From contig NC_021287.1 in assembly GCF_000402035.1 (NCBI RefSeq), positions 1,364,001 through 1,428,000 of the forward strand: DNA of 64,000 nucleotides, given 5' to 3'. Within the stretch, counting starts at the first letter, position 1, and the number at the start of each line of letters is the position of its first letter. A program made the translations under genes and the position numbers. This DNA is from Caballeronia insecticola. GTDB lineage: Bacteria; Pseudomonadota; Gammaproteobacteria; Burkholderiales; Burkholderiaceae. This document shows, piece by piece, positions 18,010-26,678 of this stretch. The notes under the pieces are model-generated. The model did not search any database. It worked only from the letters and a program-made list of their open reading frames with translations, and was not told where the DNA came from.

Positions 18010-19011
18010 TCAGACCGCGGAAAGATGACGCGCGAACGTGGCGGGATCGGTATTGGTGCCGCACAACAAGACGCCCACGCGCTTGCCCTGCAGACGCTCG
18101 CGCAGCGGGCCGAGCAGGGCGGCGGTGGCGGCGGCGCACGCCGGTTCGACCGCGAGCTTCAGTTCGCTGAATAGCTGCAGCATGCCGTGACGCAACGCAT
18201 CGTCCGATACGGTGACGATCTCATCGATATGCCGGCGACACAGTTCATAACTGTACTGCTCGGTATGCGGCGCCATCAGCGAGTCGGCAATGCCGTGCAT
18301 CGCGCCCATCTTGATGGTGTGATTCGCGGCGAAGCTGCGGCTCATCGCGTCCGAGCCTTCCGGTTCCACGCCGTACACGTGCAGCGACGGATTCGCGAGC
18401 CGCATGGCTGTCGACACGCCTGCGGCCAGCCCGCCGCCGCCGATCGGCAGAATCACCGCGTCGAGATCGGGCGCCTGCGAGGTCCACTCGTAGCCGAGCG
18501 TGGCCGTGCCGAGCACCGTGCGATAGCCGTTGAACGGATGGATAAACACGCGTCCTTCCTCCGCCTCGACGCGCCGCACGACATCGAAGGCTTCCGCGAC
18601 GTTTTCCGCGAACACGACTTCCGCGCCGAAGCGCCGGCACAGCGCGACCCGCGCCGGGCTCGCGCTGCGGATGATCACCACCTTCGCGCCCACTTCCATG
18701 CGCTGCGCCGCGTACGCGACCGCCACTGCATGATTGCCCGCCGACACGCACGTGACACCCGCCGAGCGTTCGCTGTCGGAGAGTGCGAGGATGTTCGAGA
18801 ACGCGCCGCGCGCCTTGAACGTGCCGCTCGCCTGAAGCAGCTCAAACTTGAACGTGATGGGCGTGCCTTCGAGCGTCGGAAAATCGTGGCGCTCGAACGT
18901 CGGCGTGCGCGCGACCCAGGGCGTGAGGGCCATGTGCTGCTCGGCGATGTCGTCGAGCGTCGGGATCGGCGTGCCGTCGATGGTGTTATCGGAATGCGTG
19001 GCGGTGGACAT
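18010..19011 (-). CDS. Threonine/serine dehydratase-like PLP enzyme
   Basis: 333-residue fold-type II PLP enzyme resembling catabolic threonine dehydratase and serine racemase. ASGTFKARGAFSN carries the PLP lysine (Lys66), SAGNHAVAVAYAAQ is the substrate loop, and ILPIGGGGLAAGVSTA is the phosphate-binding glycine loop. LLCGTNTDPATFARHL closes the protein. There is no C-terminal ACT domain, so it is not the feedback-regulated biosynthetic IlvA type. Substrate (threonine, serine or 3-hydroxyaspartate) cannot be decided. It starts 20 bases after the argE stop on the same strand, so the two are probably cotranscribed. Confidence 0.85.
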   Translation of the reverse strand: MSTATHSDNTIDGTPIPTLDDIAEQHMALTPWVARTPTFERHDFPTLEGTPITFKFELLQASGTFKARGAFSNILALSDSERSAGVTCVSAGNHAVAVAYAAQRMEVGAKVVIIRSASPARVALCRRFGAEVVFAENVAEAFDVVRRVEAEEGRVFIHPFNGYRTVLGTATLGYEWTSQAPDLDAVILPIGGGGLAAGVSTAMRLANPSLHVYGVEPEGSDAMSRSFAANHTIKMGAMHGIADSLMAPHTEQYSYELCRRHIDEIVTVSDDALRHGMLQLFSELKLAVEPACAAATAALLGPLRERLQGKRVGVLLCGTNTDPATFARHLSAV

Positions 19012-19031
19012 GGCTTCGCGTGCGTTGAAGG

Positions 19032-20267
19032 TCAGCGGGCTTGCGCGTCGACGGACATGCTGTGGATGAACTTGCCGAGGAACGCCTCGCATTGCACGAG
19101 CTGTTCGAGCGACACGTACTCGTTCGCCTTGTGCGCCTGCTCGATATTGCCCGGCCCGCAGACGATGCTCGGCACGCCCGCATTGGCGAACAGGCCGGCT
19201 TCGGTGCCGTAGGCGACCTTGCGCTTGTCCTGATTTTCCGTGAGCGCGCGCACGAGTTGCGTGATGGCGGCCTGCTCGGTCGCATCCAGCCCGGGCGCGG
19301 ACGCGAGCTTCGTGAACTCGATGGCGGCGTTGCCATGCTCTTTCAGCATCTTCGGCAGCAACGTGTCCCGCGCGTAGGCTTCGATGCGCCCGAAGATCTG
19401 TGCGGGGTCGATCGTCGGCAGATTGCGGAATTCGAAGTCGAAGGTGCATTCGGCGGGCACGGTGTTGATCGCGTTGCCGCCTTTGATCGTGCTCGTCTGG
19501 CCGGTGGTGAAGGGCACGTCGTAGAGTTCGTCGAACGGTCCGTTGGCGCGGAATTCATCGACGAGATCGCGAATATGGCAGATGAGCCGCGCCGCGTATT
19601 CGATTGCGTTCAGGCCTTTGGGCGTCAGCGACGAATGGGCGGCGAACCCGCGCACGCAGCAGCGATACGTGTTGATGCCCTTGTGCGCGATGACCGGGCG
19701 CATCGAGGTCGGCTCGCCGACGATGCAGCCGTCCGGCCGCACGCCGCGCTTTTGCAGGTCGGCGATCATCAGCGGCGCGCCGGCGCAGCCGACTTCTTCG
19801 TCGTATGAAAGCGCGAAGTGGATGGGTTTCGCGAGCTTCGTCGCCTGCATCTGCGGCAGCAACGCGAGCGCCGCGCCGATAAACCCCTTCATGTCGCACG
19901 TGCCGCGGCCGTACAGCAGGCCGTTGCGCACTTCGGGTTTGAAGGGATCGCTGTGCCAGTCCTGACCGTCGACCGGCACGACATCCGTATGACCCGACAG
20001 CACGATGCCGCCGTTGGTCTCGCCGTCATGCGCCGGCACGGTTGCGAAAAGATTCGCCCATTGGCCGCGCGGATCCGTGGTGATGGTGGCGTTCACGCCT
20101 GCGTGGCGCAATTCGTCGCGCACGGTTTCGATGAGCCCGAGGTTCGGATTGCGGCTGACGGTATCGAAAGAAACGAGTTTTTCGATCCATGGCAGCGAGG
20201 CCGGCGACGAACTGCTGGACGAGGAAGATGAGGCTTCGAGATGCGCCTTATCAGCGATCTGTGACAT
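19032..20267 (-). CDS. argE: Acetylornithine deacetylase
   Basis: 411-residue M20 family metallohydrolase removing the acetyl group from N-acetylornithine in arginine synthesis. Metal-site motifs are VLSGHTDVVPVDGQDW, LLYGRGTCDMKGFIG and ALSYDEEVGCAGAPLM, with the dimerisation lid following GFAAHSSLTPKGLNAIEYA. The final metal ligand region is GPGNIEQAHKANEYVSLEQL. A run of nine serines (residues 13-21) sits in the N-terminal tail before the fold begins. It shares its strand with the downstream dehydratase gene. Many betaproteobacteria recycle acetyl with ArgJ, so ArgE here may be catabolic or auxiliary. Confidence 0.9.
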   Translation of the reverse strand: MSQIADKAHLEASSSSSSSSSPASLPWIEKLVSFDTVSRNPNLGLIETVRDELRHAGVNATITTDPRGQWANLFATVPAHDGETNGGIVLSGHTDVVPVDGQDWHSDPFKPEVRNGLLYGRGTCDMKGFIGAALALLPQMQATKLAKPIHFALSYDEEVGCAGAPLMIADLQKRGVRPDGCIVGEPTSMRPVIAHKGINTYRCCVRGFAAHSSLTPKGLNAIEYAARLICHIRDLVDEFRANGPFDELYDVPFTTGQTSTIKGGNAINTVPAECTFDFEFRNLPTIDPAQIFGRIEAYARDTLLPKMLKEHGNAAIEFTKLASAPGLDATEQAAITQLVRALTENQDKRKVAYGTEAGLFANAGVPSIVCGPGNIEQAHKANEYVSLEQLVQCEAFLGKFIHSMSVDAQAR

Positions 20268-20356
20268 GTTTTGACTCCTGCGGACAGAGTTCGATCATAG
20301 CCGAAATAACGACTGCCCAGCGGGAGCCAAAAACACGCGGATGCCGCCTGAACGCC

Positions 20357-23300
20357 TTAGCGCACCGCCGCAACCGGTTGCCGCACCGGTCCGCCGAGCG
20401 CGCGCAGCGTCTCCTTGACCGTCGAGATGCGCACCGCGAGATCGGGGCTGCGCGTCTCGATGCGCAGCTTGTCCTGTCCCGCCAGCTTGATGTGCTTGTG
20501 CTTCTGAACCATCTCGATGATCTTCATGCCATCGACAGGCGGATTCGGCACGAACTGCAGCGAGATGGATTGTTCGGCGGCGTCGATCTTCGAGATGCCG
20601 AGCGGTTTCGCGGCGAGCCGCAGCCGATGCGTCTCGACGAGCGCATGCGCCTGCGGCGGCAGCTTGCCGAAGCGGTCGACGAGCTCTTCCAGAATGCCGT
20701 CGATCGCATCGCTCGATTCGCAGTTCGCGAGACGTTTGTAGAGCGACAGACGCTCCTGCACGTCGCCGCAGTAATCGGCGGGCAGGATCGCGGGCGCGTG
20801 CAGGTTGATCTCGGTCGTCGCCGCGAGCGGCGCGTTGAGGTCCGGCTCACGGCCTTCCTTGAGCGCGCGCACGGCGTCGTTCAGCATGTCGGTGTAGAGC
20901 TGGAAGCCGATCTCGTGGATTTCGCCGGATTGTTTGTCGCCGAGCACTTCGCCGGTGCCGCGAATTTCGAGGTCGTGCATCGCGAGATAGAAGCCCGAGC
21001 CGAGTTCTTCCATCTGCTGGATCGCTTCCAGCCGGCGCTGCGCCTGCTTCGTCAGCGCCTGCGGATCGTGCACGAGCAGATACGCATACGCCTGGTGATG
21101 CGAGCGCCCGACGCGCCCGCGCAACTGGTGCAACTGCGCGAGGCCGAATTTGTCCGCGCGATGCATAAGGATGGTGTTCGCACTCGGCACGTCGATGCCG
21201 GTCTCGATGATCGTCGTACACAGCAGCACGTTCGCGCGCTGGCCGACGAAATCGCGCATCACGCGTTCGAGTTCGCGTTCGTGCATCTGGCCGTGCGCGA
21301 CCGCGATGCGCGCCTCGGGCACGAGCGCCTCCAGCATGGTACGGCGGTTCTCGATGGTTTCGACTTCGTTGTGCAGGAAGTACACCTGCCCGCCGCGTTT
21401 GAGTTCGCGCAGCATCGCTTCGCGAATCACGCCGTCTTCCTCGCGCCGCACGAAGGTCTTGATGGCGAGGCGCTTCTGCGGCGCGGTTGCGATCACCGAG
21501 AAATCGCGCAGGCCTTCGAGCGCCATGCCGAGCGTGCGCGGAATCGGCGTTGCGGTGAGCGTGAGCACGTCGACTTCGGCGCGCAGGGCCTTCAGCGCTT
21601 CCTTCTGACGCACGCCGAAACGGTGTTCCTCGTCGATGATCACAAGCCCGAGCCGCTTGAACTTGACATCGCTCGACAACAGCTTGTGCGTGCCGATGAC
21701 GATATCCACGCTGCCTTCGTTGATCTGCTGCACCGACTGCGACACTTCCTTCGTGCTCTTGAAGCGCGACAGTTCCGCGATGCGCACGGGCCAGTCGGCG
21801 AAGCGGTCGGTGAAGGTCTGCGTGTGCTGCTCGGCGAGCAGCGTAGTGGGCGAGAGAATCGCGACCTGCTTGCCCGCCATCACCGCGATGAACGCCGCAC
21901 GCAACGCGACCTCGGTCTTGCCGAAGCCGACGTCGCCGCACACGAGCCGGTCCATCGGCTTGCCGCTCGTCATGTCGCCGATGACGGCTGCGATCGCTGC
22001 CGCCTGATCGGGCGTCTCCTCGAAGCCGAAGCTTTCCGCGAACTTGGTGTAGTCGCGCGGCTCAAGCTTGAACGCGTAGCCTTCGCGCGCGGCGCGGCGC
22101 GCGTAGAGGTTGAGCAGTTCGGCGGCCGTATCGCGGATTTGCTGCGCCGCCTTGCGCTTCGCCTTTTCCCACTGACCGGAGCCGAGCGAATGCAAGGGCG
22201 CGCTTTCCGGGTCCGCGCCGCTATAGCGCGAGATCACGTGCAATTGCGCGACCGGCACGTAGAGCTTGGCGTCGTTCTGATACTCGAGATGCAGGAATTC
22301 GGTTTCGCCTTCGCCGAGATCCATCGACACGAGGCCCATATAGCGGCCGATGCCATGTTGCGCATGCACGACCGGATCGCCGATCTTCAACTCGGCGAGA
22401 TCGCGCACCATCGAATCGACATTGCTCGCCTGTTCCTGGCGACGGCGTCCGGCGCGGCGCGCGAGCGGCCCGTAAAGCTCCGTCTCGGTGATGATCGCGA
22501 GCTTCTCCGCCGGCAGCGCGAAGCCGTTGGCGAGCGGCGCGATGCCGAGCGTGAACTTGGCCTCGCTCGTGAGCCATTCGTGGAACGTGTCGCGCGATTC
22601 GCCGCGCAGGCCGTTATCCGCGAGCAATTGCTGGATCGTCTCGCGCCGCCCGGCCGATTCCGCGACGAGCATCACGCGGTTGTCCGTCTGCTCCAGATAA
22701 TGGCGCAGCGCGAGCAGCGGCTCGTCGGCATGGCGGTCGAGCGCGAGGCCCGGCAGCGGCACGGCCCAGCCGCCTTCGGGCACGGCCGGGAATTTCAGCT
22801 GCGCGAAGGGCTTGGCGAAGGTGAAGAAATCGTCGTCGGTGAGAAAGAGGCGGCGCGGTTCGAGCAGCGGCCGCTCGCGGTCGTGCCCGAGAAAGTTGAA
22901 GCGCTGCTTCGTGTCGTTCGTGAAGCGTTTGATGGCCGTATCGAGATCGCCGACGAACGCAAGCTGCGAACCTTCCGGCAAGTAGTGGAACAGCGTTGCC
23001 GTCTCTTCGAAAAACAGCGGCAGATAATATTCGATGCCCGCCGACGGCACGCCGTTGCCGATGTCCTTGTAGATCTGCGAGCGGCTCGGATCGCCCTCGA
23101 ACACTTCGCGCCAGCGGCTGCGAAACGCGGTGCGCGCGGCTTCGTCGAACGGAAACTCGCGTCCGGGCAAGAGGCGCACGTCGCGCACGGGGTAGAGGCT
23201 GCGCTGCGTGTCGGGATCGAAGGCGCGGATCGAATCCACCTGATCGTCGAACAGGTCGAGCCGGTACGGCAGCGCCGAGCCCATCGGATACAGGTCGATG

Positions 23301-23833
23301 AGCGAGCCCCGCACGCAGTATTCGCCCGGACGAACGACCTGGCTCACGTGCTCGTAGCCCGCGAGCGTCAGTTGCGCCTTGAGCTTGGCTTCGTCCAGAC
23401 GCTCGCCCTGCGTGAACGAGAACGTGTAGGCCGCGAGAAACGACGCCGGCGGCATGCGATAGAGCGCGGTCGTCGCGGGGACGATCAGGATGTCGCAGCG
23501 TCCTTCGCCGAGATCGTGCAGCGTCGCCAGCCGCTCGGACACGAGATCCTGATGCGGCGAGAACGTGTCGTAGGGCAGCGTTTCCCAGTCGGGCAGCAGG
23601 CGCACGCGGGCGTCCGGCGCGAAAAACGGGATTTCGGCGGCGAGACGCTGTGCGTCGACCGCGCTCGCGGTCACGACCGTCAGGAGCGGCACGCTCTCGC
23701 GATGTGCCGCGTGATAGCGCGCGATGGCGAGCGAATCCGACGAACCGGTCGCGCCGTCGAAGGCGAAACGCTGACCTGGCTTGACGAACGCTAGGGGAGA
23801 ACTGGACTGCGCGTTGACGGCTTTGGAGGGCAT
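20357..23833 (-). CDS. mfd: Transcription-repair coupling factor
   Basis: Full-length 1158-residue Mfd, a DNA translocase that removes RNA polymerase stalled at lesions and recruits UvrA. The N-terminal UvrB-like region (LLPDWETLPYDTFSPHQDL) is followed by the RNA polymerase interaction domain (VVHAQHGIGRYMGLVSMDLG). The RecG-like helicase has Walker A CGDVGFGKTEVALRAAF, the DEEH box VIIDEEHRFGVRQKE and TLTATPIPRT. LSRFKSTKEVSQSVQQINEG and LLCTTIIETGIDVPSANTI complete motif V and VI. The TRCF C-terminal domain follows. It is divergent from ispD, separated by 125 bases with a shared AT-rich promoter island. Confidence 0.97.
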   Translation of the reverse strand: MPSKAVNAQSSSPLAFVKPGQRFAFDGATGSSDSLAIARYHAAHRESVPLLTVVTASAVDAQRLAAEIPFFAPDARVRLLPDWETLPYDTFSPHQDLVSERLATLHDLGEGRCDILIVPATTALYRMPPASFLAAYTFSFTQGERLDEAKLKAQLTLAGYEHVSQVVRPGEYCVRGSLIDLYPMGSALPYRLDLFDDQVDSIRAFDPDTQRSLYPVRDVRLLPGREFPFDEAARTAFRSRWREVFEGDPSRSQIYKDIGNGVPSAGIEYYLPLFFEETATLFHYLPEGSQLAFVGDLDTAIKRFTNDTKQRFNFLGHDRERPLLEPRRLFLTDDDFFTFAKPFAQLKFPAVPEGGWAVPLPGLALDRHADEPLLALRHYLEQTDNRVMLVAESAGRRETIQQLLADNGLRGESRDTFHEWLTSEAKFTLGIAPLANGFALPAEKLAIITETELYGPLARRAGRRRQEQASNVDSMVRDLAELKIGDPVVHAQHGIGRYMGLVSMDLGEGETEFLHLEYQNDAKLYVPVAQLHVISRYSGADPESAPLHSLGSGQWEKAKRKAAQQIRDTAAELLNLYARRAAREGYAFKLEPRDYTKFAESFGFEETPDQAAAIAAVIGDMTSGKPMDRLVCGDVGFGKTEVALRAAFIAVMAGKQVAILSPTTLLAEQHTQTFTDRFADWPVRIAELSRFKSTKEVSQSVQQINEGSVDIVIGTHKLLSSDVKFKRLGLVIIDEEHRFGVRQKEALKALRAEVDVLTLTATPIPRTLGMALEGLRDFSVIATAPQKRLAIKTFVRREEDGVIREAMLRELKRGGQVYFLHNEVETIENRRTMLEALVPEARIAVAHGQMHERELERVMRDFVGQRANVLLCTTIIETGIDVPSANTILMHRADKFGLAQLHQLRGRVGRSHHQAYAYLLVHDPQALTKQAQRRLEAIQQMEELGSGFYLAMHDLEIRGTGEVLGDKQSGEIHEIGFQLYTDMLNDAVRALKEGREPDLNAPLAATTEINLHAPAILPADYCGDVQERLSLYKRLANCESSDAIDGILEELVDRFGKLPPQAHALVETHRLRLAAKPLGISKIDAAEQSISLQFVPNPPVDGMKIIEMVQKHKHIKLAGQDKLRIETRSPDLAVRISTVKETLRALGGPVRQPVAAVR

Positions 23834-23910
23834 AAGGTGTGCATGGAGCCGTCCGGCGCGCCAGTCGAAAATACGAACTGACGTGCGGCGGACGTGGTCG
23901 CGAAGGACCT

Positions 23911-23918
23911 ATTATAAA
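23911..23918. promoter_or_regulatory. Overlapping -10 boxes for mfd and ispD
   Basis: The island ATTATAAA reads TATAAT on the minus strand (23916-23911) and TATAAA on the plus strand (23913-23918). Transcripts would start about 70 bases before mfd and 35 before ispD. -35 hexamers are weak on both sides. Confidence 0.5.
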
Positions 23919-23958
23919 ATCCGGGCTTCAACTTTGACTTGGCCGACGCCATTCGCCC

Positions 23959-24693
23959 GTGACTTCCCGCCTGTTTTCACTGATTCCCTGCGCCGGGACC
24001 GGCAGCCGTTCCGGTGCGCCGATGCCGAAGCAATACCAGACTGTCGCGGGCCGACCGATGCTTGCATACACGCTCGCAGCGTTCGACGCCTGTTCCGAAT
24101 TCTCGCAGACCCTGGTCGTGCTCGCACCGGACGACCATCATTTCGACGCGCGCCGCTTCGCCGGGCTGCGTTTCGCGGTGGAGCGCTGCGGCGGCGCGTC
24201 GCGGCAGGCGTCGGTCTACAACGGGCTGCTCGCGCTCGCACGTTTCGGCGCGCGCGCCGACGACTGGGTGCTCGTGCACGATGCCGCGCGGCCCGGCATC
24301 ACGCCGGAGCTGATCCGCAAGCTCGTCGCGGAATTGCGCGATGATCCGGTCGGCGGCATTCTCGCGCTGCCGGTCGCGGATACGCTCAAACGCGTGGCGC
24401 AGGCCATGCCCGATGTGGCGGCGCCTGCGGGCGGCGAGGAAACCCGCATCGCCCGCACGGAATCGCGCGACGGCCTGTGGCAGGCGCAGACGCCGCAGAT
24501 GTTCCGGCTCGGCATGCTGCGCGAGGCGATCGAGCGTGCGCGCCACGACGGCCACGACCTGACCGACGAAGCCAGCGCCATCGAATGGCTCGGGCATTCG
24601 CCGAAGCTAGTTCAGGGCAGCCTGCGCAACTTCAAGGTGACGTATCCGGAAGATTTCGCGCTTGCGGGCGCGATGCTTTCCGCCCACGCCTGA
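23959..24693 (+). CDS. ispD: 2-C-methyl-D-erythritol 4-phosphate cytidylyltransferase
   Basis: 244-residue enzyme of the MEP isoprenoid pathway, joining CTP to methylerythritol phosphate. The nucleotide-binding start [20 protein letters not shown] is family-specific. [20 protein letters not shown] and [20 protein letters not shown] give the active-site Asp and CTP contacts, and [19 protein letters not shown] closes the fold. It uses a GTG start. An insertion of about 12 residues ([19 protein letters not shown]) is present before the [10 protein letters not shown] block. It is followed 33 bases later by ispF, so the two consecutive-pathway genes form an operon. Confidence 0.95.
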   Translation: MTSRLFSLIPCAGTGSRSGAPMPKQYQTVAGRPMLAYTLAAFDACSEFSQTLVVLAPDDHHFDARRFAGLRFAVERCGGASRQASVYNGLLALARFGARADDWVLVHDAARPGITPELIRKLVAELRDDPVGGILALPVADTLKRVAQAMPDVAAPAGGEETRIARTESRDGLWQAQTPQMFRLGMLREAIERARHDGHDLTDEASAIEWLGHSPKLVQGSLRNFKVTYPEDFALAGAMLSAHA

Positions 24694-24726
24694 CTCTCAA
24701 CCCAGACTCAACCAAGGTTTGCATCG

Positions 24727-25218
24727 ATGGATTTCAGAATCGGACAAGGGTACGACGTCCACCAGCTCGTCGAGGGCCGCCCGCTCATCATCGGCGGGGT
24801 GACGATTCCCTACGAACGCGGCCTGCTCGGCCACTCGGACGCCGACGTGCTGCTGCACGCGATCACCGACGCGCTGTTCGGCGCGGCATCGCTCGGCGAC
24901 ATCGGCCGGCATTTTCCCGACACGGCGACCGAATTCGCCGGCGCCGACAGCCGCGTGCTGCTGCGTGAAGCAATGAAACGCGTGACTGACGCGGGTTTCG
25001 CGATCGTCAACGTGGACAGCACGGTGATCGCGCAGGCGCCCAAGCTCGCGCCTCACATCGAGGCGATGTGCGCGAACATCGCCGCCGATCTCGACTTGTC
25101 CATCGACCGCGTGAACGTGAAGGCCAAGACCAACGAGAAGCTCGGCTATCTCGGCCGCAAAGAGGGCATCGAGGCGCAGGCCGCGGTGCTGCTGCGCCGG
25201 ACGTCGATCGATCGCTGA
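24727..25218 (+). CDS. ispF: 2-C-methyl-D-erythritol 2,4-cyclodiphosphate synthase
   Basis: 163-residue trimeric zinc enzyme of the MEP pathway. The zinc-binding [19 protein letters not shown] supplies Asp and His, and [20 protein letters not shown] the third ligand. [10 protein letters not shown] and [20 protein letters not shown] complete the active site between subunits. It is of normal length. It lies directly downstream of ispD and convergent with ahpD on the right, leaving 38 bases between stops. Confidence 0.96.
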   Translation: MDFRIGQGYDVHQLVEGRPLIIGGVTIPYERGLLGHSDADVLLHAITDALFGAASLGDIGRHFPDTATEFAGADSRVLLREAMKRVTDAGFAIVNVDSTVIAQAPKLAPHIEAMCANIAADLDLSIDRVNVKAKTNEKLGYLGRKEGIEAQAAVLLRRTSIDR

Positions 25219-25256
25219 GAAACGCCCGCCGGTCTCGCGTGACGCCGCCCGGCGGA

Positions 25257-25781
25257 CTATTTCCCTTCCGCTTCGATCGTCAGCGCGACCGCGTTGATCA
25301 CCGCCGCGATGCGGCCGACGTCGCGCAATTGCGTCGTCGACATGCCTTCGGTCACGAGATTTTCGTAGTGCGACTTCACGCAGAAGTGACACTTTCCGAT
25401 GATCGACGCCGCGAGCGCATACATCTCGAAGCGCCGCTTGTCGACGCCGCCATGCGACGCATACGCGTTCATGCGCAAGTTGGCGGGCTGCGTCTTCAGG
25501 TCGGCGTTGTCGGCCATCTCCAGATACGGGTACCAGACGTTGTTCATGCCCATCAGCGCCGAGGCCGTGAGCACCGCATTCGTCTCTTCCGGCGACAGCA
25601 CGCCGGCGCCGCGGATGATGCGGACGAGCTTCGTCGCCTTTGCCGCATAAGCCGCCGCGAGCGCGACGCCGACCGCGTCATTGCCTTCGAGCGACGAACG
25701 GGCAATCGTGCCGTCAACGTTCAATCGGATGTCCTTCGCGTAGTCCGGCACGAGTTCCTTGATCGCAGACAGGAATTCCAT
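25257..25781 (-). CDS. ahpD: Alkyl hydroperoxidase AhpD
   Basis: 174-residue all-helical thiol reductase that recycles oxidised AhpC and has weak peroxidase activity. The active site GKCHFCVKSHYENLV has Cys131, Cys134 and His138, with Glu119 in RRFEMYALAASI, one residue shifted from the M. tuberculosis numbering. The start at 25781 is chosen because GAGGAGAACACG lies directly before it. A longer reading would add MHHEEENT, which has no SD. It lies 130 bases behind ahpC with the ahpC terminator and a 9-bp tandem repeat between, so expression may be by read-through or by its own promoter. Confidence 0.95.
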   Translation of the reverse strand: MEFLSAIKELVPDYAKDIRLNVDGTIARSSLEGNDAVGVALAAAYAAKATKLVRIIRGAGVLSPEETNAVLTASALMGMNNVWYPYLEMADNADLKTQPANLRMNAYASHGGVDKRRFEMYALAASIIGKCHFCVKSHYENLVTEGMSTTQLRDVGRIAAVINAVALTIEAEGK

Positions 25782-25805
25782 CGTGTTCTCCTCTTCGTGA
25801 TGCAT

Positions 25806-25850
25806 GTGGCGCTTGTGGCGCTTGTGACGCTTGTGACGCTTGTGACGTTA
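25806..25850. repeat. Five-copy 9-bp tandem repeat between ahpC and ahpD
   Basis: Units in order are GTGGCGCTT, GTGGCGCTT, GTGACGCTT, GTGACGCTT and GTGACGTTA. The array begins 25 bases upstream of the ahpD start and ends at the ahpC terminator stem. On the transcript it reads as repeats of AAGCGTCAC in the ahpD leader. Such arrays can change copy number by slippage. Confidence 0.95.
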
Positions 25851-25891
25851 AAAAGCCCGCCAGCGCCGAACACATCCGGCCGATGGCGGGC
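25850..25891 (-). terminator. Rho-independent terminator of ahpC
   Basis: On the minus strand GCCCGCCA pairs with TGGCGGGC around a 21-base loop and is followed by TTTTTAA. It begins 21 bases after the ahpC stop. Confidence 0.8.
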
Positions 25892-25911
25892 CTGGCGGCA
25901 ACCCGAATGCT

Positions 25912-26460
25912 TTAGAGCGTCGAGCCGCCGACCGCGCGATTGCACGGGCACAGTTCGTCCGTTTGCAAGCCGTCGAGAATGCGCAGGACTTCCTCGGGGC
26001 TGCGGCCCACGTTGAGATTGTTGACAGACACATGCTGGATCACGTTGTCCGGATCGACGATGAAGGTCGCACGCAACGCCACGCCCGCTTCCTTGTCACG
26101 CACGCCGAGCTGGTCGATCAGTTCGCCTTTCACGTCGCCGAACGCATAGTGGTTCAGCTTGTTCAGATCCTTGTGCTCACGGCGCCATGCCAGCTTGACG
26201 AACTCGTTGTCGACGCTGCCGCCGAGCAGCACGGCGTCGCGATCCTCGAAGTCCCGCGCCAACTTGGCGAACTCGACGATCTCCGTCGGGCACACGAAGG
26301 TGAAGTCCTTCGGATAGAAATAGATGATCTTCCACTTGCCCGGAAAGGACTGCTCGGTGATTTCCTCGAAGGCGGACTGGCCGTTTTCTTCGTGGTGGTT
26401 GAAACCCGGCTTTGCAGCGGTGACGGTGAATGCTTCGACTTTATCGCCAACGGTCTTCAT
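25912..26460 (-). CDS. ahpC: Alkyl hydroperoxide reductase AhpC (AhpD-dependent type)
   Basis: 182-residue peroxiredoxin reducing H2O2 and organic peroxides. The peroxidatic cysteine is Cys57 in KDFTFVCPTEI, and the C-terminal DELCPCNRAVGGSTL has Cys171 and Cys173, the three-cysteine arrangement of the AhpD-coupled class rather than the AhpF-coupled class of E. coli. RREHKDLNKLNHYAF lies in the variable middle. The ATG at 26460 has CAGGAGC upstream. It is followed by its own terminator and then ahpD, which supplies electrons. A good promoter with an OxyR-like site lies upstream. Confidence 0.95.
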   Translation of the reverse strand: MKTVGDKVEAFTVTAAKPGFNHHEENGQSAFEEITEQSFPGKWKIIYFYPKDFTFVCPTEIVEFAKLARDFEDRDAVLLGGSVDNEFVKLAWRREHKDLNKLNHYAFGDVKGELIDQLGVRDKEAGVALRATFIVDPDNVIQHVSVNNLNVGRSPEEVLRILDGLQTDELCPCNRAVGGSTL

Positions 26461-26582
26461 GCAGTAGCTCCTGTTGAATCGTTGAAAGGACAAGCGCAAA
26501 TCAGACTGGAATCACACTACCGAATCGCCGTAACGCCCGCGTGACACTGTCGTGCCAGGCACGCTGGGCGTTAGCCCGTTTC

Positions 26583-26638
26583 ATCTTAACTCTATAAAAA
26601 TAATGATCTCAATAGTTTTTAACTAACCCACCGGATAG
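26583..26638 (-). promoter_or_regulatory. ahpC promoter with OxyR-like half sites
   Basis: On the minus strand TTGAGA (26612-26607), an 18-base spacer and TAAGAT (26588-26583) form a sigma-70-type promoter 123 bases before ahpC. Overlapping and upstream of the -35 are ATAG at 26612, CTAA at 26623 (exactly ATAG-N7-CTAA) and a further ATAG at 26635, with CTAT at 26592. OxyR sites are ATAG/CTAT half sites with 7-base gaps. Here one gap is perfect, one is off by one, and the last does not fit. Confidence 0.5.
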
Positions 26639-26678
26639 CTTTTCCCGAATGCAGCGATGAAAGGGACAAGAAGGGCAG

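Noticed and set aside
20189..23794. A 1201-codon open frame antisense to mfd
   Set aside because: It mirrors mfd in a GC-rich genome, is arginine-, aspartate- and histidine-biased and has no family motif, whereas the opposite strand gives a complete Mfd.
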